Source: Geodermatophilus africanus
Lineage (GTDB): Bacteria > Actinomycetota > Actinomycetes > Mycobacteriales > Geodermatophilaceae
Direction of reading: 5' to 3'
Length of the DNA stretch: 64,000 bases
Assembly: GCF_900107105.1 (NCBI RefSeq)
Contig: NZ_FNOT01000002.1
Span: 248,001-312,000, forward strand
Positions 49,344 through 58,029 of this stretch are shown here, piece by piece; within the stretch, counting starts at the first letter, position 1; each line of letters starts with the position of its first letter. The translations under genes and the position numbers were made by a program. A model generated the notes under the pieces. That model was not told the DNA's origin. It searched no databases and worked only from the letters and a program-made list of their open reading frames with translations.

Positions 49344-50225
49344 TCAGGGCAGTCGGGCGAGCAGCGCCCGGGCGAACGCCTCGGCGGCCGGGTCGACCGG
49401 CCCACCCGCCGCCGCGTCCCGCAGCCAGCCCGTCAGCGGCGCGGCCAGGGCGGGGGAGAGCGCCGCGATCCAGGCACCGGTCCCCGCCCGCGCCTCGGCC
49501 ACGTGCTCGGTGCCGCCGTCGGCCGCGTGCGCGACCACCTCGGGGCGGCTGGCCAGCAGCCCGGCGACCCGCCAGTCTCCGGACGTCGTCCGGGCGGCGA
49601 GCGCCGCCAGTCGGTCGGCCGCCGTCCGCAGCAGGAGAAGGACCCCGTCCTCCTCGTGAAGGACCCCCTTGCCCCCCGCCACTCGCAAGCTCGCGGCGGG
49701 ACCCTGCAAGGCGGCCGTCAGAGGCTCGCGGCGAGCCTCTGAGCGGGGCCGCCCCGGCGAGGCAGGCGGGTCACCGGCCGTCGGCTCGCGGCGCATGGGG
49801 ACGTGCGGGATGCCGTCCTCGACGTAGCCCGCGCCGTTGCGCACGAAGCCGAACCGCGCGTACCAGCCCTCCAGGTGCGCCTGGGCGCCCAGCGTGATCG
49901 GGACGCCGTCGCACAGCGCGATCCCGGCCTCCATCAGCCGTGCCGCCAGCCCCTCGCCGCGGTGCGCGGCCGCGGTCGCCACCCGGCCGATCGCGCGGGT
50001 GGCGCCGTCGTCGAGGACGCGGATGGTGGCCGCGACGCCGCCGTCGTCGTCCTCGAACCACAGGTGCACGGTGGCCGGCTCGAGGTCCCGGCCGTCGAGC
50101 TCCGGGTACGGGCACTGCTGCTCCACCACGAAGACGTCGACCCGCAGCCGGCACAGCCCGTAGACCTCGGCGCCGGTCAGCTCGGCGAAGCGGGCCCTGC
50201 GCATGCGGAGCGGTGCAGCGGTCAT
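49344..50225 (-). CDS. ElaA-like GNAT acetyltransferase fused through a repeat to a second small protein
   Basis: Residues 1-147 are an ElaA-type N-acetyltransferase (LCRLRVDVFVVEQQCPYPEL, then GRVATAAAHRGEGLAARLM, the acetyl-CoA loop). Residues about 150-197 are encoded by composite repeat R3 and read as low-complexity sequence with KGVLHEEDGVLLL. Residues about 198-293 (LRTAADRLAALAARTTSGDW, then LLASRPEVVAHAADGGTEHV) look like a separate, complete small protein. No ATG or GTG lies at the junction, so as written the two are one polypeptide. Relatives of the two halves are expected as separate genes (inference). Confidence 0.72.
   Translation of the reverse strand: MTAAPLRMRRARFAELTGAEVYGLCRLRVDVFVVEQQCPYPELDGRDLEPATVHLWFEDDDGGVAATIRVLDDGATRAIGRVATAAAHRGEGLAARLMEAGIALCDGVPITLGAQAHLEGWYARFGFVRNGAGYVEDGIPHVPMRREPTAGDPPASPGRPRSEARREPLTAALQGPAASLRVAGGKGVLHEEDGVLLLLRTAADRLAALAARTTSGDWRVAGLLASRPEVVAHAADGGTEHVAEARAGTGAWIAALSPALAAPLTGWLRDAAAGGPVDPAAEAFARALLARLP
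49637..49772. repeat. Composite repeat R3, inside the GNAT fusion gene
   Basis: GAAGGACCCCGTCCTC (49637-49652) is followed by a GTGAAGGACCCCCTT variant, then CTCGCAAGCTCGCGGCGGGA with CCCTGCAAGGCGGCC, then GGCTCGCGGCGAGCC and TCTGAGCGGGGCCGCCCC. Module order matches R1 and R2. It keeps the surrounding frame open. Confidence 0.7.
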
Positions 50226-50285
50226 GCGGGAGTTGTAGCCGATCGGGCAGGCCCGCCTGCCGCGGACCCGTGGTACACCTACTGG

Positions 50286-50302
50286 TGAGGTGTGCCTAAC
50301 CT
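50286..50302. promoter_or_regulatory. IdeR/DtxR-type iron box before the iron ABC operon
   Basis: TGAGGTGTGCCTAACCT matches most positions of the actinobacterial iron box (TTAGGTTAGGCTAACCTAA), 76 bases before the GTG start of the binding-protein gene. Iron-dependent repression by an IdeR/DtxR protein is expected. Confidence 0.72.
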
Positions 50303-50377
50303 GTCCTCCGGACGACGCCGCCCCGGGGCGGCCCTGCCGGGCACGGGGTCCGGCGATCCGTCGGCGAGGAGGCCCAC

Positions 50378-51409
50378 GTGCTCGGAGGAACCAGGCTCGG
50401 GCGGAGCACCGCCGCGGCGGCGGCCGCTCTTGTGGCTGCCGGGGCGCTGGCCGGCTGCGGCGGCGGGGACGCCGAGGCCGCGGAGACGCTGACGGTCTAC
50501 AGCGCCCAGCACGAGAGCCTGGTCCGCACGATGCTCGAGGGCTTCACCGAGGAGACCGGCATCGCGCTGGAGTTCCGCGACGCCAACGACGCCGAGCTGG
50601 CCAACCAGATCGTGCAGGAGGGCGACGCCAGCCCGGCCGACGTCTTCCTCACCGAGAACAGCCCGTCGATCGACGTCCTCGACCGCGAGGGCCTGCTCGC
50701 CCCGCTGGAGCAGGCGACGCTCGACCAGGTCGGCGCGCGGTACCGGCCGTCCACGGGCAACTGGACCGGCTTCGCCGCCCGCTCCACCGTGCTCGTCCAC
50801 AACCCCGCGCAGCTGCCGCAGGACCAGCTGCCGGCGTCGATCACGGACCTGGCGAACCCCGAGTGGGAGGGCCGGATCGGCATCGCCGCGGGCGGCGCGG
50901 ACTTCCAGGCGATCGTCGCCGGCGTGCTGGCGCTGCGCGGCGAGGAGGCCACCCGGGCCTGGCTGGCGGGGCTGGAGCGCAACGCGAACGTGTACCCGAG
51001 CAACTCCGCGGTGATGGTCGCCGCCGACGAGGGCGAGATCGACGCCGGCGTCATGTACCACTACTACTTCTACCGGGACCGCGCCGAGAACGGGCTGAAG
51101 AGCGACGACGCCGAGCTGCACTTCTTCCGCAACGGCGACCCCGGCGCCTTCCTCAGCGTCTCCGGCGCCGGCGTCCTCGCCTCGTCCGACCAGCCGGAGC
51201 AGGCCCAGCAGCTGGTCGCCTACCTCACCGGCCCGGAGGCGCAGCAGCGGCTGGCCGAGAGCACGGCGCTCGAGTACGCCGTCGGCAACGACGTCCCCTC
51301 CGCGGAGGTGCTACCGCCGCTCGAGGAGCTGCAGGCGCCGGAGGTCGACCCGGGGTCGCTGGACCAGCAGCGGGTCACCGAGCTGATGCAGGACGTGGGG
51401 CTGCTCTGA
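50378..51409 (+). CDS. Iron(III) ABC transporter substrate-binding lipoprotein
   Basis: The 343-residue protein has a signal peptide with lipobox LAGC (Cys27) and the FbpA/FutA pattern: TLTVYSAQHESLVRTMLEGF, DVFLTENSPS and YHYYFYRDRA, a tyrosine cluster like the one that binds ferric iron. The iron box upstream and the FbpB/FbpC-like genes downstream support iron uptake. GTG start. Confidence 0.88.
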   Translation: MLGGTRLGRSTAAAAAALVAAGALAGCGGGDAEAAETLTVYSAQHESLVRTMLEGFTEETGIALEFRDANDAELANQIVQEGDASPADVFLTENSPSIDVLDREGLLAPLEQATLDQVGARYRPSTGNWTGFAARSTVLVHNPAQLPQDQLPASITDLANPEWEGRIGIAAGGADFQAIVAGVLALRGEEATRAWLAGLERNANVYPSNSAVMVAADEGEIDAGVMYHYYFYRDRAENGLKSDDAELHFFRNGDPGAFLSVSGAGVLASSDQPEQAQQLVAYLTGPEAQQRLAESTALEYAVGNDVPSAEVLPPLEELQAPEVDPGSLDQQRVTELMQDVGLL

Positions 51410-52992
51410 ACGCCCCCGCGTCGCCGGTCGCCGCGCCCGGGACGACGGCCCGGCCGGCCGTCCCGGGCCGGTCCCGCACGCGGTCCCCGCTGACCCTGCT
51501 GCTCGCCGCGGCGGTCGCGCTGCTCGCGCTCGTGCCGCTGGTCTTCGTCGTCGCGGAGGTGGCCGAGGTCGGCTGGGCCGGCTTGCGGGAGCTGGTGTTC
51601 CGCTCGCGGGTGGCCGAGCTGCTGGGCAACACCGCGCGGCTGGCCGGCGGCGCGGTGCTGCTGTGCGCCGTCCTCGGGGTGGGGGCGGCCTGGCTGGTGG
51701 AGCGCTCGGCGCTGCCGGGACGGCGGGTCTGGCACGTGCTGCTGGTGGCGCCGCTGGCCGTGCCGGCGTTCGTCAACAGCTACGCCTGGATCTCCGTGCT
51801 GCCCGGGCTGGACGCCTACGGCGGCGCGTTGCTGGTCGTGACGTTGTCGTACTTCCCGTTCGTCTACCTGCCGGCGGTCGCCGCCTTCCGCGGCCTGGAC
51901 CCGGCGCTGGAGGACACCGCCCGCGGCCTGGGCCTCTCCGGCTGGGCGGTGTTCCGCCGGGTGCAGCTGCCGCAGCTGCGGGTGGCGGTGCTCGGCGGCG
52001 GCCTGCTCGTCGCGCTGCACGTGCTGGCCGAGTTCGGCGCGCTGCAGATGCTGCGCTACCCGACCTTCACCACCGCCATCTACGACCAGTACCGCGCCAC
52101 CTTCAACGGTCCGGGCGCGACCGCGCTGGCCGGCGTCCTGCTGCTGCTGTGCCTGGGCCTGCTGCTGGCCGAGCTGCGGCTGCGCGGCCGGCGCGGCTAC
52201 GCCCGCACCGGTGCCGGGGTGGCGCGCGCGGGGCGGCCGGTCCGGCTCGGGGCGCTCGCCGTCCCGGCGCTGCTGGGCCTGGGCGGGCTGGTGGCGCTGT
52301 CGCTGGCGGTGCCGCTGGGCAGCCTGGCGCTGTGGATGCTGCGCGGCTCGTCGACCGCGCTGGACCGGGCCGCGCTGCTGGAGGCCACGGGGACGACGCT
52401 CGGGCTGGCCGCCGTCGCCGCCGTCGTCACCACTGCGATGGCGCTGCCCACCGGCTGGCTCGCCGTCCGCGCCCGCGGCCGGGTGGCCACCCTGCTGGAG
52501 CGCAGCACCTACCTGGGCAGCTCGGTGCCGGCCATCGTGATCGCCCTCGCGCTGGTCACGGTCTCCCTCGAGGTGACGCCGTGGGCCTACCAGACGGTGC
52601 CCGTGCTGCTGGCCGCCTACGCGATCCTGTTCCTGCCCCGCGCGATCGTGACCGTGCGCGCCGCTGTCGAGCAGGCGCCGCGGGTCTACGACGACGTCGC
52701 CGCCTCGCTGGGCTCCTCGGCGGCCGACCGGCTGCGCCGGGTCACCCTGCCGCTGCTGGCCCCTGGCCTCGGTGCCGGCGCGGCCCTGGTGTTCCTGGCC
52801 GTGGTCACCGAGCTCACCGCCACCCTGCTGCTCGCGCCGATCGGCACCACGACGCTGGCCAGCGCCTTCTGGTCGGCCAGCAGCGCGCTGGAGTACGGCG
52901 CGGCCGCCCCCTACGCCGTGGTGATGGTGCTGCTCTCCGCGCCGGCCACCGTGCTGCTGTCCCGCGACGCCCGGCGCGGACTGACGACGTGA
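51406..52992 (+). CDS. Iron(III) ABC transporter permease (two fused permease units)
   Basis: The protein has about 12 hydrophobic segments in two halves, each with a permease EAA-like loop (GLDPALEDTARGLGLSGWAV and APRVYDDVAASLGSSAADRL). This is the FbpB double-permease form. No ATG, GTG or TTG occurs between the previous stop and the first membrane span. The frame overlaps the binding-protein stop as CTGA, so CTG 51406 is the likely start (528 residues); this is an inference. Confidence 0.82.
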   Translation: MNAPASPVAAPGTTARPAVPGRSRTRSPLTLLLAAAVALLALVPLVFVVAEVAEVGWAGLRELVFRSRVAELLGNTARLAGGAVLLCAVLGVGAAWLVERSALPGRRVWHVLLVAPLAVPAFVNSYAWISVLPGLDAYGGALLVVTLSYFPFVYLPAVAAFRGLDPALEDTARGLGLSGWAVFRRVQLPQLRVAVLGGGLLVALHVLAEFGALQMLRYPTFTTAIYDQYRATFNGPGATALAGVLLLLCLGLLLAELRLRGRRGYARTGAGVARAGRPVRLGALAVPALLGLGGLVALSLAVPLGSLALWMLRGSSTALDRAALLEATGTTLGLAAVAAVVTTAMALPTGWLAVRARGRVATLLERSTYLGSSVPAIVIALALVTVSLEVTPWAYQTVPVLLAAYAILFLPRAIVTVRAAVEQAPRVYDDVAASLGSSAADRLRRVTLPLLAPGLGAGAALVFLAVVTELTATLLLAPIGTTTLASAFWSASSALEYGAAAPYAVVMVLLSAPATVLLSRDARRGLTT

Positions 52993-53014
52993 CCCACCGA
53001 CGAGGACGACTGCC

Positions 53015-54070
53015 ATGAGCTCCCTGACCGTCGCCGGCGTGACGAAGTCCTACGGGCCGACGCCCGTGCTCACCGGCGTGGACCTGCACGTGCCCGAGGG
53101 CAGCTTCACCGCGCTGCTCGGCCCCTCCGGCTGCGGCAAGACGACGCTGCTGCGGCTCGTCGCCGGCTTCGACGACCCGGACCGCGGCACGGTCGAGCTG
53201 GGCGGCCGCATGGTGGCCGGCGCGGGCCGCAGCGTCCCCGCGCGGCGCCGGCACATCGGCTTCGTGCCGCAGGAGGGCGGGCTGTTCCCGCACCTGTCGG
53301 TCGCCGGCAACGTCGCCTTCGGCCTCCCGCGGCGGCAGCGCCGCGACGCCGGCCGGGTGGCCGCGCTGCTGGAGCTCGTCGGCCTGGACCCCGCGCTGGC
53401 CGAGCGCTCGCCGCACCAGCTCTCCGGCGGCCAGCAGCAGCGCGTCGCCCTGGCCCGCGCGCTCGCGCCGGCGCCGTCCCTGGTGCTGCTCGACGAGCCG
53501 TTCTCCTCGCTGGACGCCTCGCTGCGGGAGGAGACCCGGCAGGCGGTCGCCGACGCGCTGGGCGCGGCCGGCGCGACCGCCGTGCTGGTCACCCACGACC
53601 AGGCCGAGGCGCTGTCGATGGCCGACCAGGTGGCCGTGCTCCGCGGCGGCACGCTGGTGCAGCTGGCCGACCCGCGCACGCTCTACCGCAGCCCGCAGGA
53701 CCTCGACGTCGCGACGTTCGTGGGGGAGTCGGTGGTGCTCGACGCCGACGTCCGGGCCGGCCGGGCGTACTCGCCCCTCGGCGTGCTCCAGCTCGAGCGC
53801 ACCTGCCCCGACGGCCCGGTGCGGGTGCTGCTGCGCCCGGAGCAGCTGCGGCTCGGCCCGCCCGGGGGAGCCGGGCCGAACGCCCGCGTGCGCGGGGTGG
53901 ACTTCTTCGGCCACGACGCTCGGGTGCGCCTCGAGCTGTCCTCGGGGATGGCGTTCAGCGCCCGGCTGGAGGGCTGGGACCTGCCGGCGGCGGGGGACGA
54001 CGTGACGGTCGTCGTCCTCGGCGCGGCGCTGCCGTTCCCGAGGGACGACGTGGCACGCGTGCCGGCCTGA
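53015..54070 (+). CDS. Iron(III) ABC transporter ATP-binding protein
   Basis: The 351-residue protein has Walker [13 protein letters not shown] near residue 36, ABC signature [14 protein letters not shown] near 131, Walker [13 protein letters not shown] and the switch histidine in [13 protein letters not shown]-terminal regulatory region of about 110 residues follows, as in FbpC. It is the third gene of the iron operon, 22 bases after the permease. Confidence 0.9.
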   Translation: MSSLTVAGVTKSYGPTPVLTGVDLHVPEGSFTALLGPSGCGKTTLLRLVAGFDDPDRGTVELGGRMVAGAGRSVPARRRHIGFVPQEGGLFPHLSVAGNVAFGLPRRQRRDAGRVAALLELVGLDPALAERSPHQLSGGQQQRVALARALAPAPSLVLLDEPFSSLDASLREETRQAVADALGAAGATAVLVTHDQAEALSMADQVAVLRGGTLVQLADPRTLYRSPQDLDVATFVGESVVLDADVRAGRAYSPLGVLQLERTCPDGPVRVLLRPEQLRLGPPGGAGPNARVRGVDFFGHDARVRLELSSGMAFSARLEGWDLPAAGDDVTVVVLGAALPFPRDDVARVPA

Positions 54071-54094
54071 GGTCCCCCGGATGCCGGCTGTGGG

Positions 54095-54111
54095 TTAGGT
54101 GTGCCTAAGCT
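54095..54111. promoter_or_regulatory. Second iron box, before the aldolase/epimerase/glycosyltransferase operon
   Basis: TTAGGTGTGCCTAAGCT has perfect TTAGG/CCTAA arms and shares GGTGTGCCTAA with the first box. It lies nine bases before the GTG at 54120, so a bound repressor would cover the start region. It would make the next operon iron-controlled. Confidence 0.7.
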
Positions 54112-54119
54112 CACCTCCC

Positions 54120-54905
54120 GTGGATCTCTTCCTCTTCACGGTGGACCCCGGCTGGGGCGCCGACGTGGTCGCCGCGGGCGGTGCCGGGATCGTCGTGGAC
54201 TGGGAGCGGCGCGGCAAGCACCGCCGCCAGCTCGGCGAGGGCACCCAGATCAACGGCGACACCCCCGCCGACCTCAGCCGCATGCGGGCGGCCACCGACG
54301 GCCGGCTGCTCTGCCGCATCAACGGCTTCGGCCCGTGGACGGCCGCCGAGGTGGACGACGCCGTCGCGCGCGGCGCGGACGAGCTGCTGCTGCCGATGGT
54401 GCGCACGGCCGCGGAGGTCGACCGCACCCTCGACCTGGTCGCCGGTCGCTGCGGCCTCGGCATCCTCGTCGAGACGCAGGACGGCGTGGCGCGGGCGACC
54501 GAGCTGGCCCGCCGTCCGCTGTCCCGGGTCTACGTGGGCCTGAACGACCTGCGCATCGACCGCGGTGCGCAGCAGCTGTTCACGCCGCTGGTCGACGGCA
54601 CGGTGGACGCCGTCCGGGCCGTGGTGCCCGGCGCGTTCGGCGTCGGGGGGCTGACCCTGCCCGAGGACGGCGCTCCGGTGCCGGCCTGGCTGCTCGCCGC
54701 GGAGCTGGTGCGGCTGGGCGCGGACTTCACCTTCCTGCGGCGTTCGTTCACCGCCGACATGGCCGGGCGCGACCCGTTCGTCGAGGTGCCGCGGTTGCTC
54801 GCCGTCCTCACCGGGCTGGCGACGGCCACCGCCGCCGAGGTGGCCGAGCGCCGGGCCGCCTTCGCCGCCGCCGTGACCGGGGTGCCGGCGGCGCAGCCGG
54901 CGTGA
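54120..54905 (+). CDS. HpcH/HpaI aldolase/citrate lyase family protein
   Basis: The 261-residue protein is a PEP-binding-type barrel: AGIVVDWERRGKHRRQL, LCRINGFGPWTAAEVDDAVA, LLPMVRTAAEVDR, GILVETQDGVA (metal-type Glu) and VYVGLNDLRIDRG. The family cleaves or forms carbon-carbon bonds in hydroxy-keto acids. Substrate unknown. GTG start with no ribosome site and a short leader. The stop overlaps the next start (GTGA). Confidence 0.75.
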   Translation: MDLFLFTVDPGWGADVVAAGGAGIVVDWERRGKHRRQLGEGTQINGDTPADLSRMRAATDGRLLCRINGFGPWTAAEVDDAVARGADELLLPMVRTAAEVDRTLDLVAGRCGLGILVETQDGVARATELARRPLSRVYVGLNDLRIDRGAQQLFTPLVDGTVDAVRAVVPGAFGVGGLTLPEDGAPVPAWLLAAELVRLGADFTFLRRSFTADMAGRDPFVEVPRLLAVLTGLATATAAEVAERRAAFAAAVTGVPAAQPA

Positions 54906-55756
54906 GGGCCCTGGTCACCGGTGCCGGCGGCTTCGTCGGCCGGCACCTGGTCACGCGGCTGCGCGGCGACGGGTGGGACGTCGTCCCGCTGACCCGCGCT
55001 TCGGTCGACCTGGCCGATCCGGTCGCTGCTGCCGCCGTGGTGCGGGCGGCCGACCCGGACGTCGTCTTCTCGCTGGCCGCCGCGCGCCGGAAGGCGACGC
55101 CGGCGGAGCGGGCCGACACCGTCGCGGTCAACACCAGCCCGTGGCTGGTCGACGCGCTGCCCTCGCGCTGCCGGGCCGTGGTCCGGCTGGGGTCCTCGAC
55201 CGAGTACGCCGCCGCGCCGGTGCCGCTGGCCGAGGACGCCGCGCTGCGCCCGCGCGGGTTCTTCGGCGCCACCAAGGCGGCCGGGTCGCTGCTGCTCCAG
55301 GCGGCCGCGGCCGAGCGGGGGGTGCGCTCGGCGGTGCTACGGGCGTTCCAGGTGTACGGGCCCGGCGACCACCCGACCCGGCTGGTGCCGGTCGTGCTGT
55401 CGGCGGCGCGCACCGGGGCGGTCGTCCCGCTGCCGGCGCGGGTGAGCCGCCGGGACTGGGTGTGGGTCGGCGACGTCGTGGACGCCTGCGTGCGGGCCGC
55501 GCTCGCCGACGACCTGCCGCCCGGCCAGGTGCTCAACCTCGGCACCGGCGTGCAGACCTCGACCGAGGAGCTGGTGTCGGTGGCGTCGCGGGTGACCGGC
55601 CGGCCGATCGCCGTGGCGGCGGGCGCGCACCCGGGCCGCGACTGGGACACCGACTGCTGGGTCGGCGACCCGGCGCTGGCGGCGTCCCTGCTGGACTGGC
55701 GGGCCTCCGTCGACCTGGCGGAAGGGCTGGCTCGTACGTGGGCCGCGCTCGCGTGA
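54902..55756 (+). CDS. NAD-dependent epimerase/dehydratase family protein with altered active site
   Basis: The 284-residue protein is an extended short-chain dehydrogenase: GAGGFVGRHL at the N terminus, LGSSTEYAAAPVPL, and VLRAFQVYGPGDHPTRLVPV. The catalytic YxxxK reads FFGATKAAG, so Tyr is replaced by Phe while Lys is kept. The reaction may differ or be lost. It overlaps both neighbours by four bases (GTGA). Confidence 0.8.
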   Translation: MRALVTGAGGFVGRHLVTRLRGDGWDVVPLTRASVDLADPVAAAAVVRAADPDVVFSLAAARRKATPAERADTVAVNTSPWLVDALPSRCRAVVRLGSSTEYAAAPVPLAEDAALRPRGFFGATKAAGSLLLQAAAAERGVRSAVLRAFQVYGPGDHPTRLVPVVLSAARTGAVVPLPARVSRRDWVWVGDVVDACVRAALADDLPPGQVLNLGTGVQTSTEELVSVASRVTGRPIAVAAGAHPGRDWDTDCWVGDPALAASLLDWRASVDLAEGLARTWAALA

Positions 55757-56427
55757 CCCGGGTGGCCGTCGTCGTGCCGGTGTACCGGAACGCGGCGACG
55801 CTGGCTGAGCTGGTGGCCCGGCTGGGGACGGCGCTGGCCGGCCGGGACTGGCGGCTGCGGCTGGTGGTCGACGCCTGTCCTGCCGGCAGTGCGGAGGTCG
55901 CGCTGGCACTGGCGGGGCCGCGGGTCGCCGTCACCGGGCTGACCGTGAACGGTGGGCAGCACGCTGCCCTGCGGCAGGGTCTGGCCGACGAGCCGGACGC
56001 CGACGTGTGGGTGTGCATGGACGCCGACCTGCAGGACCCGCCGGAGGCCGTGCCGCTGCTGCTCGACCGGCTCGCCGCGGGCGACGTCGAGGCGGTGTTC
56101 GCCGGCCGTCGCGGGGCGTACGAGTCGCGGCTGCGGCGGGCGACCGGCGCGCTGCACCGCCGGGTGGCCGCGCGGCTGACCGGCCTGCCGCCGGACGCCG
56201 GCGCCTTCCTCGCCCTCGGCCCTGCCGTGCGGGCGGCCGTGCTGGCCGCGGAGGCCCCCAGCGTGGTGCTGGCCGTGGGCGTGGCCCGCCGGTCGGTGGC
56301 CAGCGTGCCGGTCGTGCGCGACGTGCGGCCGGAGGGGCGGTCGGCGTGGACGGCGCGGGCGCGGCTGGGGCAGTCGGTGCGCTCGCTGTGGTGGGCGCTG
56401 CGATCGGGCCGGGCTCGACCCTCCTGA
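55753..56427 (+). CDS. Family 2 glycosyltransferase
   Basis: The 224-residue protein has the GT2 fold: VAVVVPVYRNAATLAELVAR, VNGGQHAALRQGLADEP and the metal/nucleotide motif VWVCMDADLQDPPE. It lacks the C-terminal membrane helices of DPM-type enzymes. Acceptor unknown. Last gene of the iron-box operon; the set suggests synthesis of a modified sugar or surface glycan. Confidence 0.82.
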   Translation: MTRVAVVVPVYRNAATLAELVARLGTALAGRDWRLRLVVDACPAGSAEVALALAGPRVAVTGLTVNGGQHAALRQGLADEPDADVWVCMDADLQDPPEAVPLLLDRLAAGDVEAVFAGRRGAYESRLRRATGALHRRVAARLTGLPPDAGAFLALGPAVRAAVLAAEAPSVVLAVGVARRSVASVPVVRDVRPEGRSAWTARARLGQSVRSLWWALRSGRARPS

Positions 56428-56650
56428 TGCGGTACCGCTGCAGCCCTGCAGCGGGGCAGACAGGCCTGGGAGTGCTCACCGTGCATGAGCCTCCGGAGGC
56501 CGCGCCGCCCCCTGATGTGGGCGCAGGGTGGCCGCGGACCCCTCTAACTCCTCCCCTCGTCCGACAACGGTGTCAAGCAGTCAGAAAATCTGTGGACAAG
56601 TCGCTGAGCTGCGAATTCAGGTGGTAGGGCATCCACGGATCGGTTAGACT

Positions 56651-56666
56651 TCGAACGTCTGATCGA
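56651..56666. promoter_or_regulatory. LexA/SOS box before the DUF222/HNH gene
   Basis: TCGAACGTCTGATCGA matches the actinobacterial LexA box (TCGAAC-N4-GTTCGA) at 11 of 12 fixed positions. It begins directly after a TAGACT -10-like hexamer (56645-56650) and 17 bases before the start codon. LexA would block initiation until DNA damage. Confidence 0.7.
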
Positions 56667-56682
56667 TCTGGTGGGAGGTGTC

Positions 56683-57909
56683 GTGAACGAGTTGACGGCC
56701 GCACTCGACGCGCTCGCCGCCGAGGACCTCAGCCCGCTGTTCGGCCCCGCCCTGCTGGATCGGCTGCGGCCGCTGCTGGTGCTGCAGCACCGGCTGGCCG
56801 CCGAGGTGGCCCGCACGGTGCGGGAGGCCGAGGTGTCCGGCGCGGCGGAGGTTGACGGGCTCAAGACGATGGCCTCCTGGCTGCGCGGGCACGCCCACCT
56901 GTCCACCTCCGAGGCGGCGCGGGTGGTGCGCGCCGGGCGGGCGCTGGCCCACCTGCCGGGCCTGGCCGCGGCGTTCGCCGCTGGGGAGGTCACCGGCGAG
57001 CAGGCCGCGGTCATCGGCCGGGTCGCCGAACCCGAGGCGCTGGCCCGCGCGGCCGAGCAGGACGTCGACCTGGCCGCGGTTGATCGAGTGCTCACCGATG
57101 TGGCACGCGAGCGGCCGCACGCGGACACCGCGAGGGCGGTGCACCACTACCTGGACCGACTGGACGAGGACGGTCCCGAACCGGATCCGACCGAGGGTCG
57201 CCGGCTGGTGCTGGCCAAGCACGCCGACGGATCCCTGTCAGGCCGCTTCGACCTCGACCCGGTCGGCGGGGAGCGGCTGCAGGCCGCCCTCGAGGCGCTC
57301 GTGCAGGCCGGCCGCAGCGCCGGTGACGCGCGCACCCGAGGCCAGCAGGCCGCGGACGCGCTGGTGCAGCTGTGCGACAACCAGTTGGCCACCGGGAGCC
57401 TGCCGACGCTGCGCGGCCACAAGCCGCAGGTCGTCGTCACGGTCGCCCTCGAGGACCTGGCCGACCCCGCGGTCGGCCGGGGGACGGCGGAGATGGGCTT
57501 CGGCGCCACCATCTCCGCGGCGCGGGCCCGCTGGCTGGCCTGCGACGGGGCGGTCACCCGCATCGTGATGGGCCCCGACGGCCTGCCGCTCGAGCACGGC
57601 CGCACGCTGCGGCTGTTCCCCGCGCACGTGCGCCGGGCCGCGGAGGTCCGCGACGGGGGCTGCGTGTTCGCCGGCTGCGGAGCGCCGACCTGGTGGTGCG
57701 ACGTCCACCATCTGATCGAGTGGATGAACGGCGGCGAGACGAACCTGGAGAACGCCGCGCTGTTGTGCGAGCGGCACCACACCAAGGTCCACCACGGCTT
57801 CCGGGTCGAACGACAACCCGATGGCCGATGGCGCACCTGGCGACCCGACGGCACCGAGATCCTCATCGGACCGGGCCGCAGCGGCCTAATCCTCACCACC
57901 GCCGCCTGA
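56683..57909 (+). CDS. DUF222 / HNH endonuclease protein (13E12 type)
   Basis: GTG 56683 has GGGAGG five bases upstream and gives 408 residues. The DUF222 helical part (ELTAALDALAAEDLSPLF to about 300) is followed by an HNH domain with two zinc knuckles: CVFAGCGAP, CDVHHLIEWMNGGETNLENA, LCERHH. This is the 13E12 family, repeated in mycobacterial and other actinobacterial genomes. Some M. tuberculosis members are LexA-controlled, as the SOS box suggests here. Role unknown; the HNH residues are intact. Confidence 0.88.
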   Translation: MNELTAALDALAAEDLSPLFGPALLDRLRPLLVLQHRLAAEVARTVREAEVSGAAEVDGLKTMASWLRGHAHLSTSEAARVVRAGRALAHLPGLAAAFAAGEVTGEQAAVIGRVAEPEALARAAEQDVDLAAVDRVLTDVARERPHADTARAVHHYLDRLDEDGPEPDPTEGRRLVLAKHADGSLSGRFDLDPVGGERLQAALEALVQAGRSAGDARTRGQQAADALVQLCDNQLATGSLPTLRGHKPQVVVTVALEDLADPAVGRGTAEMGFGATISAARARWLACDGAVTRIVMGPDGLPLEHGRTLRLFPAHVRRAAEVRDGGCVFAGCGAPTWWCDVHHLIEWMNGGETNLENAALLCERHHTKVHHGFRVERQPDGRWRTWRPDGTEILIGPGRSGLILTTAA

Positions 57910-58029
57910 CCGGACCACCTGCCACCGCCGGCAGCCGACCGACGCCCACCCCTGGGCGCCGGCCGGCTGCTGGCTGCCGGGCGTCGGCACCCGCGGCAAG
58001 GGGCGGCTCCAGGCGGCCGGCCGGGCAGG

